This document shows, piece after piece, positions 55,309 through 64,000 of a stretch of 64,000 bases of DNA. Every line of letters starts with the position of its first letter. Positions within the stretch are counted from its first letter, which is position 1. Source of the stretch: Firmicutes bacterium HGW-Firmicutes-2 (GTDB lineage: Bacteria; Bacillota; Clostridia; Lachnospirales; Vallitaleaceae); the NCBI GenBank assembly GCA_002841495.1, contig PGZV01000020.1:1-64000 (forward strand). Reading direction: 5' to 3'. The position numbers and the translations under genes are program-made. The notes beneath the pieces are model-generated. The model ran no database searches. It saw only the letters and a list, made by a program, of their open reading frames with translations, and was not told where the DNA came from.

Positions 55309-56803
55309 TGAAAAAGAAATAAAGCAACGTCCTAAAAAAGCGTTGCTTTTTCCTGTAGGCTTATTTAAAGAAATAAGACATGTTTTTAAGTACTTATACT
55401 TAAGCCTGACTTTATCTATGCGTAAAAAAATCTCGTTTGATTATGGTATTTTGTATTGGGTAGCAACCCTTATGACGACCTTCATTGTACTTATAGGATT
55501 TAGTTTATATGATATGCAACAAAAAAATGTTGACATAGTTGATGGTGTATTTGAAATGGTGGTACCTTTTGAAATGGGTGTCTATAACATGGATGCCTTA
55601 ACGTATCAACTGGAGTCTATTTCATCAGGGCAAGATGTTGGTGTTCAAGTTGTTATGTCCAGACAGGACCAAGAAGAAATAGGTTATACGATTACCAGCA
55701 ATATGTATGGACCTTCTTTATATCGCCTCTCTTTCATAGAGAAGATACCCTTATTGTTTAATGAAGGTTTAATCATCAGGTCGTCAAACAGATACTATAA
55801 AATCAATGAATATCACACAGTTGACTATAAGATTATGACCATCCACAATATAAAATCGATGAATGAGACCCGGATAGTTGTGGGTGGGCTCATATTATTT
55901 GGTCAAATGATGGGTTTTGTTTTTATGTCAATCATTGGTTCTATACGTTTGAAGCAGGTTTTCAAACCCATTTACACCATGACCAAAGCAGCAGAAAAAA
56001 TATCCATTAACGATATTGAAGGTAATTTGGATGTATCAAGAGCTAAGTATGAACTTAAAGACCTTGCACTGACATTTAATGATATGCTGGATCGTATACG
56101 ATCTGATTATGATAAGCAAAAGAGATTTGTATCAGATGTTTCCCATGAGCTAAGAACTCCAATTTCCATTGTAAACGGTTATGTTAGAATGCTGGACAGA
56201 TGGGGTAAAGAAGATGAAGCCATTCTCGAGGAGGCAATTGATGCCATCAAGAGCGAGTCAAAGAATATGCAAGTCTTAGTAGAGAATTTACTAACACTTG
56301 TGCGTTCGGATAATCAGACCCTCAAATTTGAAAAAGAAATATTTGATGTTGGTAAGTTAGCTACAGAAATTATGAAAGACATGGAGATGGTAGATGAAGG
56401 TCGTCACACATTTATTTGTGATATTCAAATGGGTATCCAAGTGTGTTTAGATTATGCCAAAATCAAACAAACATTTAGAATTTTTATTGATAATGCGATG
56501 AAGTATACACCGGATGGTGGGGAAATCACCTTAAAACTAAAACAGGAATATAGTTCGGTGATTATATCCATAATAGATACGGGTATTGGTGTTGACAAAA
56601 ATGATTTACCTTATCTATTTGATCGTTTTTACAGATCGGATGAATCCAGAACAAGGCAAACAGGAGGACATGGTCTTGGATTATCCATCGCTAAAGCTAT
56701 GATTATAGGACAAAATGGTATGATACGTGTTAAGAGCAAAGTTCAAGAAGGAAGTTCATTCATTATTAGTCTGCCTGTGAATACATCCGAATCATGCATA
56801 TAA
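55298..56803 (+). CDS. Sensor histidine kinase
   Basis: About 501 aa. Two membrane helices (about 60-85 and 195-220) flank an outside sensor domain of about 110 residues. HAMP (about 220-275), H-box FVSDVSHELRTPISIV (about 285), N-box FRIFIDNAMKYTP, G1 DTGIGV and G2 GGHGLGLSIAK are all present. ATG 55298 overlaps the regulator's last codons, so translation is coupled; starts further left would lie deep inside the regulator. Confidence 0.9.
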   Translation: MKRNEKEIKQRPKKALLFPVGLFKEIRHVFKYLYLSLTLSMRKKISFDYGILYWVATLMTTFIVLIGFSLYDMQQKNVDIVDGVFEMVVPFEMGVYNMDALTYQLESISSGQDVGVQVVMSRQDQEEIGYTITSNMYGPSLYRLSFIEKIPLLFNEGLIIRSSNRYYKINEYHTVDYKIMTIHNIKSMNETRIVVGGLILFGQMMGFVFMSIIGSIRLKQVFKPIYTMTKAAEKISINDIEGNLDVSRAKYELKDLALTFNDMLDRIRSDYDKQKRFVSDVSHELRTPISIVNGYVRMLDRWGKEDEAILEEAIDAIKSESKNMQVLVENLLTLVRSDNQTLKFEKEIFDVGKLATEIMKDMEMVDEGRHTFICDIQMGIQVCLDYAKIKQTFRIFIDNAMKYTPDGGEITLKLKQEYSSVIISIIDTGIGVDKNDLPYLFDRFYRSDESRTRQTGGHGLGLSIAKAMIIGQNGMIRVKSKVQEGSSFIISLPVNTSESCI

Positions 56804-56834
56804 ATAGCAATTAAAGAATGAAGCGAGGGTTTTT

Positions 56835-57794
56835 ATGGAAATAGTCTTATTGGATCAAAAATCATTAGGAGAAAAATTAAATTTTGATAAATTGGAATCG
56901 ATGGGTTCAGTTACCTATTATGACTATACCAATCAAGAGCAGATTATAGAAAGATGCGCAAATGCGGAAGTTGTTATAACCAACAAAGGGCATTTTGACA
57001 AAGTAACCATTGAAGCACTGAGCCATCTGAAGCTGATATGTATGACGGGAACAGGCTATGATAAAATTGATGTAGAGGCAGCAAAAGACAAGGAGATAGG
57101 TGTTTGTAATGTCCTGGATTACTGCTCAAACAGTGTTGCACAACATACATTAGCCCTGGTTTTACAATTAGTTAATCATATGAATTACTATCGTGACTAC
57201 GTAAAAAGCGGTAAGTATATTGAAGATGATGCATTTACCCATTACGAGGTACAAATCAATGAGATTGCTCAAATGACATGGGGCATTGTCGGTATGGGCA
57301 GTATTGGAGGAAAAGTGGCAAAGATTGCCCAAGCGATGGGGGCAAAAGTCATCTATTACTCTACAAGCGGTAAGAATCAACAAGATGCTTATGAACGGGT
57401 AAATTTCGATGACTTATTAAAACGTGCAGATATTATTACCATCCATGCTCCTTTAAACGATAAAACAAAAGATCTATTTGATGAAGCGGCTTTTAGCAAA
57501 ATGAAAAAATCAGCCATACTCGTCAATGTTGGTCGTGGAGATATTGTTAATGAAGAAGCATTAATAAAGGCTCTAAAGCTGGATCTTATTGCAGGTGCAG
57601 CCCTAGACGTTTTAAGTAAAGAGCCAATGAGTAAGGCATCCAAACTCATACCTATGTTGGAAGATTCGAGATTAATTATTACCCCACATGTCGCTTGGGC
57701 AAGTATTACTGCAAGACAAAAAGTTATTGATGAGGTGGCACAAAATATTACCGAATATGTAAAAGGCAATAGTTATCAAAGGGTAGATGTCTAA
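56835..57794 (+). CDS. D-isomer-specific 2-hydroxyacid dehydrogenase
   Basis: 319 aa. NAD fold WGIVGMGSIGGKVAKIAQAMGA (about 148-169), active-site Arg in NVGRGDIVNEEAL (about 234), Glu in ALDVLSKEPM (about 263) and His in ITPHVAWAS (about 286). Probably a hydroxypyruvate, glycerate or similar reductase; the exact substrate cannot be told. GCGAGGG lies upstream of ATG 56835. Confidence 0.85.
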   Translation: MEIVLLDQKSLGEKLNFDKLESMGSVTYYDYTNQEQIIERCANAEVVITNKGHFDKVTIEALSHLKLICMTGTGYDKIDVEAAKDKEIGVCNVLDYCSNSVAQHTLALVLQLVNHMNYYRDYVKSGKYIEDDAFTHYEVQINEIAQMTWGIVGMGSIGGKVAKIAQAMGAKVIYYSTSGKNQQDAYERVNFDDLLKRADIITIHAPLNDKTKDLFDEAAFSKMKKSAILVNVGRGDIVNEEALIKALKLDLIAGAALDVLSKEPMSKASKLIPMLEDSRLIITPHVAWASITARQKVIDEVAQNITEYVKGNSYQRVDV

Positions 57795-57915
57795 AATACC
57801 ATGACTTAGTTGATGTATCTTATGAGATATGTTATATTATCAATAGTATTCTCTAGATTTCCAGGTCTATAGGTATAGAAGGAATTTCCTAGAGTTAGAA
57901 GAAAGTAGGTGCCCT

Positions 57916-58761
57916 GTGGGTATTAAGATTATTGTAGATAGTTCTGCTGATTTGCCAAAAGATATTATAGAAAAGTACGGCTTCATAATCATTCCACTAT
58001 CGGTTCATTTTGGTAGTCATACATATTTAGACTCAGTTGACCTTACACCAGGTATGTTTTATGAAAAGCTCATCATCTCCGCTGAGATGCCGACAACAAG
58101 CCAGATTCCTCCGGAACGGTTTGTCACATATTTCAAAAAAGAACTAGATGAGGGTCATCAAATTATATGTATCACATTAGGTTCCAATGCAAGTGGCACT
58201 TGTCAGTCGGCTTATCTTGCTAGGGAAGAGCTGAAGAAGGAAGACATTACAATTATTGATTCTAATTGTTTATGCTCAGGTGTAGCTTATATTGCCATAG
58301 AAGTAGCGCGTATGGTTGAAAATAATAAGTCGCTGGAAGAGATTCTAATGGCCATAGAGCCATTAACGAATAATGGTATTGAACATCTTTTTTGTGTAGA
58401 CACATTAGAATACTTGAAAAAGGGTGGACGCATTAAAGCAACCAAAGCTGCAGTGGCTGAGATTCTTAATATTAAGCCAATACTGAATGTGGAAAACGCA
58501 CTCACACAAATCATTCATAAAGTTAGAGGACGTAAAAAAATTATTCCCTACTATTTAGAACGGATGAAGAAAGATTTGGATCACGATAGTGACAGAATCA
58601 TGGTAGCCCATGCCCAAGACTTAGAATTTGCCAATCAGTTGATTGATAAAATCAGGAGCGAATTGAAATGGGATAAAGAAATCATTGTTTCAGAAGTTGG
58701 AGCTACCATAGGTACGCATGCAGGACCGGGTGTTTTGGCATGCTTTTATAAGAAGAAGTGA
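57916..58761 (+). CDS. DegV family fatty-acid-binding protein
   Basis: 281 aa, full length. IIVDSSADLPKD (about 4-15), TSQIPPERF (about 60), LGSNASGTCQSAYLA (about 88-102), TLEYLKKGGRI (about 158) and GTHAGPGVLACFY at the end are DegV hallmarks. Relatives present fatty acids to the FakA kinase. GTG 57916 is the start with AAGTAGGTG upstream. Confidence 0.9.
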   Translation: MGIKIIVDSSADLPKDIIEKYGFIIIPLSVHFGSHTYLDSVDLTPGMFYEKLIISAEMPTTSQIPPERFVTYFKKELDEGHQIICITLGSNASGTCQSAYLAREELKKEDITIIDSNCLCSGVAYIAIEVARMVENNKSLEEILMAIEPLTNNGIEHLFCVDTLEYLKKGGRIKATKAAVAEILNIKPILNVENALTQIIHKVRGRKKIIPYYLERMKKDLDHDSDRIMVAHAQDLEFANQLIDKIRSELKWDKEIIVSEVGATIGTHAGPGVLACFYKKK

Positions 58762-58854
58762 AGCTAAAAAATCATATCATATTCATTTTGGCGTCTAATT
58801 AAGTTTAGGCGTCTTGTTGTGACTTGAAGGTTAACGTACATCAGGAGGAAGACA

Positions 58855-59565
58855 ATGAAAAGAAAGATCATAATAGGATTGATAATCTTACTTGTGCTTG
58901 TTGGAACGGGCTGTAAAAAATCGGTTACCGGGGATCTATATACTGAAACAAATATAATCATAAACTCGGATGGCGATGTAATAACAGACGATCAACCTAA
59001 TCAGACACCGTTAGATGATGGTACTCAAGTAGACGAGCTCACACCGGATATTGGACCTGTAACACCGGAATCTGTAAACAATCAAGAAGTTCAGGACCAA
59101 TTGTTAAGTTTTCTGGAGACCTTTCATTATAATATCTTTTTTTCACAAAGAGATATGACAGAAGGCATTACGGATAGTGATCGAATAAAATTCGCCATAT
59201 CATATATTTATCAAAATGAGTATCAAGAATTAAAATTTGATACATCAAAATTTATACTATATGTACCAGAGCAAAGAGTTGAGGAGATTGTTCAGAAGTA
59301 TTTTGGTGTAACGGTATCAAATCACGCCTCATTTGAAGAAGAAAAGATTGTCTATGAAGCAGGTTTTTATCTCATGCCTGCAATGGACACGGAATGGAAT
59401 GAAAAGCCTCAAATTTATAGTGTAGAGATGGATGATGATGCTTCATATAAGGTTGTTATATCGTTATATAATAGTGATCTTCAACCTACGAGAGCTTATA
59501 GGACTATCGTAGCGGTTGAAAACAATCGATATATTCTAAAAGCTTATACCCCAATCGTAAACTAA
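58855..59565 (+). CDS. Putative lipoprotein
   Basis: 236 aa. A basic start, hydrophobic stretch and Cys at residue 21 (LVGTGCKKS) make a type II signal peptide, although the -3 residue is Gly rather than Leu. An acidic, Pro/Thr-rich linker (about 30-75) leads to an unknown alpha/beta domain. Function unknown; it is anchored outside the membrane. AGGAGGAAG lies before ATG 58855. Confidence 0.75.
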   Translation: MKRKIIIGLIILLVLVGTGCKKSVTGDLYTETNIIINSDGDVITDDQPNQTPLDDGTQVDELTPDIGPVTPESVNNQEVQDQLLSFLETFHYNIFFSQRDMTEGITDSDRIKFAISYIYQNEYQELKFDTSKFILYVPEQRVEEIVQKYFGVTVSNHASFEEEKIVYEAGFYLMPAMDTEWNEKPQIYSVEMDDDASYKVVISLYNSDLQPTRAYRTIVAVENNRYILKAYTPIVN

Positions 59566-59620
59566 TTTACTAAATATGGACAGTAGGTCTTATAAGAGAC
59601 TTAATATAAGGGAGGCAAAT

Positions 59621-62032
59621 ATGTCAAAACTGTATAATCATAAAACAATAGAGAATAAATGGAGAAAAAACTGGGAGACAGAACCCATAAATCTACCCAG
59701 TGAAGATAAGAAGAATTACTACTGCCTAGATATGTTTCCATATCCATCAGGAAGTGGCTTACATGTCGGTCACTGGCGCGGTTATGTTCTTAGTGATGTT
59801 TGGAGTCGTTATAAGATCTTACAAGGTTATCATGTCTTGCATCCCATGGGTTGGGATGCTTTCGGTTTGCCTGCTGAAAACTATGCCATCACGATGGGCG
59901 TTCATCCGGCAAAAGCAACAGCAGAGAATGTAGAAAACTTTAAGCGACAGTTAAAAGAAATTAGTGCTGTATATAACTGGGATAATGAAGTGAATACAAC
60001 AGATCCTAATTTTTATAAATGGACCCAATGGATTTTTGTGCAAATGTTTAAAGAAGGTTTAGCCTATGAGAAAGAAATGCCGATTAATTGGTGCCCCAGT
60101 TGTAAAACGGGATTAGCCAATGAAGAAGTCAAAGACGGCAAATGCGATCGTTGTGATTCAGAAGTGACTAAGAAAAATCTTAGACAATGGATGTTAAAGA
60201 TTACCGAATATGCAGAAAGACTGTTGAATGATTTAGATGCATTGAACTGGCCTACCAAAGTAAAAAAAATGCAATCGGATTGGATTGGCAAATCCTATGG
60301 TGCTGAAGTGGACTTTGAAGTTGAAGGTCATGATGAAAAGATAAAAGTTTTCACAACAAGGCCTGATACCTTATATGGAGCCACTTTTATGGTGCTTGCA
60401 CCGGAACATGAGTTGGTCAAGACATTAGCAGCAGAGACACATAATCATGATGTGGAAGCCTATGTATTTAATGCATCTCTTAAATCCTCAGTAGATCGCC
60501 TACAAGAAAAGGAAAAGACAGGTGTATTCACTGGAAATTACGCCATCAATCCATTAAATCATGAAAAAGTGCCGATATGGATTTCTGATTATGTTCTAGC
60601 GGACTATGGTACAGGGGCAATTATGTGTGTACCTGCTCATGATGAAAGAGACTTTGCTTTTGCCAAAAAGTTTGATCTTCCTATCGTTCAAGTGATTGCG
60701 AAGGATGGCATTGAAGTTGAGTTAGATGAAGCCTATACAGAAGTCGGTATTATGATTAATTCTGACGCTTTTAATGGTATACCTTCAGATCAAGCTAAAG
60801 AAGTGGTAGCAAACTACTTAGAAGAAAATAAGATCGGTGTCAAAACCACAAATTATAAACTTAGAGACTGGGTATTTTCCAGACAACGCTATTGGGGTGA
60901 ACCTATTCCAATCTTACATTGTCCAGATTGTGGACCGGTACCGGTGAAAGAAGAAGATCTACCGGTTACTTTACCGGAAGTGGAATCTTATGAGCCAACA
61001 GGAACAGGGGAATCACCACTTGCAGACATTCATGAGTGGGTCAATACAACCTGCCCCGAATGTGGCGGGCCCGGTAAACGTGAGACCAATACAATGCCTC
61101 AATGGGCGGGATCATCATGGTACTTTTTACGCTATGTAGATGTAAACAACAAGGATGCTTTGGTTTCAAAAGAAAAGATGAAAGCTTGGTTACCGGTAGA
61201 TATGTATGTCGGTGGTATTGAGCATGCGGTTCTACATTTGCTGTATTCAAGATTCTACACCAAGTTTCTTTATGATATTGGTGCGGTTGAATTTGAAGAG
61301 CCTTTTACTCAGTTATTCAACCAAGGGATGATTTGTAAAAACGGTGCCAAAATGAGTAAATCTAAAGGCAATGTTGTTTCTCCCGATGATTTGGTTGAAA
61401 ACTATGGTTGCGACTCATTAAGGATTTACGAACTGTTTGTTGGCCCACCAGAACTAGATTCTGAATGGGATGACCGTGGTATTGAAGGCGTTTATAGGTT
61501 TATTAACAAGGTTTGGAATCTTGTTATGGATAACAAAGACCGTAGAGTAAAGGTAACACCGGAACTTGAGAAAATTAGACATCTATTGATTCATGAGGTT
61601 ACACATCGTATGGATTCTTTCCATATGAATACGGTGGTATCTGCTTTTATGGAATATACCAATTCACTCATCCATCAATCCAAGCATAATCAAGGTGTTG
61701 ATCTTGATACCTTAAAAATACTTATTACGCTATTGGCACCTTTTGCACCTCACATGGCGGAAGAGTTATGGGAAGTGATTGGTGAAAAAGGCACGGTCTT
61801 TAATCAAACTTGGCCGGTTGCAGATCCTGAGAAAATGAAAGAAGATGTGATAGAGATGCCTGTACAGGTTAATGGTAAGGTTAGAGCAACTGTTACCATT
61901 GGTGTAGATGAGGCTAAAGAATCTGTTCTAAAGAAGGCTAAGCTGGCTGTAGATAAAGTCATTAATGGGCAGTCAATTGTTAAGGAAATCTATGTTCCTG
62001 GAAGAATTATTAATATAGTGGTTAAGGCGTAA
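59621..62032 (+). CDS. leuS: Leucyl-tRNA synthetase
   Basis: About 803 aa. HIGH-type motif PYPSGSGLHVGH (about 41-52), zinc-type Cys pairs (WCPSCKTGLANEEVKDGKCDRC and CPDC/CPEC), editing domain (TTRPDTLYGATFMVLAPEH, GTGAIMCVPAHDERD) and KMSKSKGNV (about 580) are all present. It charges tRNA(Leu). GGGAGG precedes ATG 59621. No T-box leader is present; only 55 nt separate it from the previous gene. Its last 18 nt (IVVKA-stop) are the first bases of a repeat element. Confidence 0.95.
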   Translation: MSKLYNHKTIENKWRKNWETEPINLPSEDKKNYYCLDMFPYPSGSGLHVGHWRGYVLSDVWSRYKILQGYHVLHPMGWDAFGLPAENYAITMGVHPAKATAENVENFKRQLKEISAVYNWDNEVNTTDPNFYKWTQWIFVQMFKEGLAYEKEMPINWCPSCKTGLANEEVKDGKCDRCDSEVTKKNLRQWMLKITEYAERLLNDLDALNWPTKVKKMQSDWIGKSYGAEVDFEVEGHDEKIKVFTTRPDTLYGATFMVLAPEHELVKTLAAETHNHDVEAYVFNASLKSSVDRLQEKEKTGVFTGNYAINPLNHEKVPIWISDYVLADYGTGAIMCVPAHDERDFAFAKKFDLPIVQVIAKDGIEVELDEAYTEVGIMINSDAFNGIPSDQAKEVVANYLEENKIGVKTTNYKLRDWVFSRQRYWGEPIPILHCPDCGPVPVKEEDLPVTLPEVESYEPTGTGESPLADIHEWVNTTCPECGGPGKRETNTMPQWAGSSWYFLRYVDVNNKDALVSKEKMKAWLPVDMYVGGIEHAVLHLLYSRFYTKFLYDIGAVEFEEPFTQLFNQGMICKNGAKMSKSKGNVVSPDDLVENYGCDSLRIYELFVGPPELDSEWDDRGIEGVYRFINKVWNLVMDNKDRRVKVTPELEKIRHLLIHEVTHRMDSFHMNTVVSAFMEYTNSLIHQSKHNQGVDLDTLKILITLLAPFAPHMAEELWEVIGEKGTVFNQTWPVADPEKMKEDVIEMPVQVNGKVRATVTIGVDEAKESVLKKAKLAVDKVINGQSIVKEIYVPGRIINIVVKA

Positions 62033-62405
62033 AAACTATATAGTTGAATTTTCGCAAACAATATATAGTTACGAATGTATCAACGTAATCTATAGATTGT
62101 TTGTGAATTAATGAAACTTAGTATTGACCCTTTAACCATAGTGGTTAAGGCGTAAAAACTATATAGTTGAATTTTCGCAAACAAAATATAGTTACGAATG
62201 TATCAACGTAATCTATAGATTGTTTGTGAATTAATGAAACTTAGTATTGACCCTTAACCATAGTGGTTAAGGCGTAAAAACTATATAGTTGAATTTTCAC
62301 AAACAAAATATAGTTACGAATGTATCAACGTAATCTATAGATTGTTTGTGAATTAATGAAACTTAGTATTGACCCTTTAACCATATAGTGGATAAGGCGT
62401 AAAAA
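62015..62405. repeat. Three tandem copies of a 122-123-bp palindromic element
   Basis: Units begin at 62015, 62138 and 62260, each opening ATAGTGGTTAAGGCGTAA, with a partial fourth opening at 62385. Copies differ at only a few bases (e.g. ACAATATAT/ACAAAATAT, CGCAAAC/CACAAAC, CCCTTT/CCCTT). Each unit has inverted arms GAATTTTCGCAAACAAT/ATTGTTTGTGAATT and outer TGGTTAAGG/CCTTTAACCA ends. The first unit contains the leuS stop codon. A deleted relative sits inverted at 25795-25883. Confidence 0.88.
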
Positions 62406-62422
62406 TATATTAAAGATTAAAA

Positions 62423-62454
62423 GGTCTCTGAGTTTATAACTTAGAGATTTTTTT
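62423..62454 (+). terminator. Intrinsic terminator behind the repeats
   Basis: GTCTCTGAGTT and AACTTAGAGAT arms around TAT, followed by TTTTTTT. It lies about 390 nt after leuS, beyond the three repeats. Confidence 0.85.
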
Positions 62455-62644
62455 GTCCTTGAACTTCACAATTTCTTAACAGAATATTTACATATTATAT
62501 ACATTAAGATAATTAATTGGCAATAGTGTGCATAATGTGTGGATAATGTGGAAAAATAAAAATAAATAAGAGGAAGTTTTTAAAAATATCAGTTAATTTT
62601 GTCTTTTCATTTCATTAAAATGAGGAATTCAATCAACTGTCAAC

Positions 62645-62673
62645 TTGACAAAAACTGTATGATTGTATACAAT
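62645..62673 (+). promoter_or_regulatory. Promoter of the acyl-condensing synthase gene
   Basis: TTGACA (62645-62650), 17-nt spacer, TACAAT (62668-62673), 84 nt before the start. No T-box or riboswitch fold is apparent in the short leader; 62455-62640 is AT-rich with nothing recognised. Confidence 0.75.
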
Positions 62674-62757
62674 AATACTAATGTTGCATATTTATTAGTT
62701 AATCTGCATAGGCGTGTATTGACCATAAGGCTGACCAAGTATGAGTTGGAGATATAT

Positions 62758-64000
62758 ATGATTGAATACAGTAAAAAAACCAATTTGCTTGAAAGAACTG
62801 AATTCACTTATCCCTTACAGGATGTTGCTGAGCCTAATTTATTTAGGAATCTTTTTCCTTACGATGAAGTACCCAAGATTGCTTTTAATCATCGTCATGT
62901 CCCAATTAATATGCCGGAGGAAATATGGATTACGGATACAACTTTTAGAGATGGTCAACAGTCAAGAGAGCCATTCAAAACAGAACAGATTGTTAAGATC
63001 TACGATTATCTTCACCAACTAGGTGGGGAAAATGGTTTGATTCGACAAAGTGAATTCTTTTTATATAGTAAAAAGGATAGAGATGCAGTCTATAAGTGCC
63101 TTGAACGTGGCTATACTTTTCCAGAAGTAACCAGTTGGATTCGAGCTTCCAAGCAGGATTTTGATTTGGTTAAGTCTATAGGCATTAAAGAAACTGGTGT
63201 TTTGGTCAGTTGTTCGGATTATCATATTTTTTATAAATTAAAAATGACCAGACGTGAGGCCGTTGATCATTACTTGGGCACTATTAAATCTTGTATAGAA
63301 ATAGGCATCAGACCAAGATGTCATCTGGAGGATATTACAAGAGCGGATTTTTATGGTTTTGTGGTGCCTTTTGTAAATGAACTTATGAAGTTGATGGAAG
63401 AAACTAAGATGCCCATTAAAATAAGGGCATGTGATACCATGGGTTATGGTATCAGTTTTCCAGGTGTTGTTATGCCAAGAAGTGTCCAAGGCATCATATA
63501 CGGTCTGCATCATCATGCCGGTGTACCGTCAGGTCTGTTAGAATGGCATGGGCATAATGATTTTTATAGAGCAGTACAAAATGCCTCTACAGCATGGCTT
63601 TATGGGTGTTCTGGTGTTAATGCTACGATGTTTGGTATTGGCGAGAGAACAGGCAATACGCCTATTGAAGCCATGGTCTTTGAATACGCTCAACTACGTG
63701 GCACTTTAGATGGTATGGATACTAGAATCATTACAGAGATTGGGGAATATTTTACTAAGGAATTGGGCTTTAATATCCCTTCTAGAACCCCATTTGTCGG
63801 TAAGAATTTTAATGTGACGCGGGCAGGCATTCATGCGGATGGCTTGCTTAAAAATGAAGAAATCTATAATATTTTTGATACAGAAAAATTTCTAAACAGG
63901 CCGGTGATTGTAGCAGTAACAAAGACATCCGGTATTTCCGGTGTTGCTCATTGGATTAACGCTTATTATGGTTTTACAGGCGATAAGATGCTGGACAAAC
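62758..64000 (+). CDS. DRE-TIM synthase (Re-citrate/isopropylmalate/homocitrate type), partial
   Basis: Open from ATG 62758 (GTTGGAGA upstream) to the window edge without a stop; the 3' end is cut. DTTFRDGQQSRE (about 60-71) is the metal and acetyl-CoA signature. RACDTMGYG (about 222-230) and LEWHGHNDFYRAVQNA (about 261-276) supply the HxH ligand pair. TxxSGISGV follows. The FRDGQQSREPF and GGENGLIRQSEFFLYS segments look like the branch containing the clostridial Re-citrate synthase rather than LeuA. The product (citrate, homocitrate or isopropylmalate) is unproven. Confidence 0.8.
   Translation, partial: MIEYSKKTNLLERTEFTYPLQDVAEPNLFRNLFPYDEVPKIAFNHRHVPINMPEEIWITDTTFRDGQQSREPFKTEQIVKIYDYLHQLGGENGLIRQSEFFLYSKKDRDAVYKCLERGYTFPEVTSWIRASKQDFDLVKSIGIKETGVLVSCSDYHIFYKLKMTRREAVDHYLGTIKSCIEIGIRPRCHLEDITRADFYGFVVPFVNELMKLMEETKMPIKIRACDTMGYGISFPGVVMPRSVQGIIYGLHHHAGVPSGLLEWHGHNDFYRAVQNASTAWLYGCSGVNATMFGIGERTGNTPIEAMVFEYAQLRGTLDGMDTRIITEIGEYFTKELGFNIPSRTPFVGKNFNVTRAGIHADGLLKNEEIYNIFDTEKFLNRPVIVAVTKTSGISGVAHWINAYYGFTGDKMLDK

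Noticed and set aside
58780-58815. Terminator after the DegV gene from GGCGTCT...GGCGTCT
   Set aside because: The two GGCGTCT copies are direct, not inverted, so they form no stem.
59566-59620. T-box leader for leuS
   Set aside because: Only 55 nt separate it from the upstream gene and no specifier stem or T-box sequence (TGGNACCGCG) is present.

Overview
The window looks like the chromosome of a low-GC, spore-forming-type Clostridia member, probably Lachnospirales-like. This rests on AT-rich codon use, strong AAGGAGG ribosome sites, TTGACA/TATAAT promoters, a SleB-type cell-wall hydrolase, a hybrid-cluster protein, a pyrophosphate-type phosphofructokinase and a Re-citrate/isopropylmalate-type synthase. 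Genus cannot be fixed from sequence alone.

Region 1 (1 to about 16 kb) is the exciting part: an array of integron-type gene cassettes. Small promoter-poor genes (membrane proteins, DUF4393/Abi-alpha, an HD-domain protein, two Phd/RelE-type toxin-antitoxin pairs, an Imm5-like protein, an AlaX-like editing protein, an esterase, HAD phosphatases) alternate with attC-like sites (R''-L''-loop-L'-R'). The array obeys the rule that identifies integron cassettes: the R'' at the end of each cassette is complementary to that same cassette's own start, not to its neighbour. The complementarity reaches 17-19 nt, well beyond the 7-nt core box. It carries a fixed A (start)/C (end) mismatch at position 11, which becomes a G.T pair when the bottom strand folds. 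No integrase is present; attC polarity places intI/attI to the left of base 1. Sites, pairing and genes are intact on the left and decay to the right (frameshifted genes, half attC sites, microhomology deletions).

Region 2 (about 16 to 25.7 kb) continues the accessory cargo without recognisable attC sites: VanZ, GNAT, methyltransferase, DUF6273, PD-(D/E)XK nuclease, a signal-peptidase fragment, DUF2164, nucleotidyltransferase, DHFR-like reductase, a membrane protein with a His/Cys caspase-like signature, a TrxR-like flavoprotein and MepB. It ends at a strong terminator at 25.75 kb, followed by one copy of a palindromic repeat also found in triplicate behind leuS.

Region 3 (25.9 to 64 kb) is ordinary chromosome: a ClpE-type ATPase, an LRAT-like protein, an aryl-beta-glucoside operon controlled by a RAT/terminator switch (GH1, PTS EIIBCA, LicT, Cof phosphatase), pentose-phosphate genes (gnd-like, zwf), a membrane-less substrate-binding protein/GTPase/ABC-ATPase trio, hcp, lipid and c-di-GMP genes, thrC, a CDF transporter, an HD-GYP protein, phosphofructokinase, a two-component system, 2-hydroxyacid dehydrogenase, DegV, a lipoprotein, leuS and a partial acyl-condensing synthase running off the right edge.
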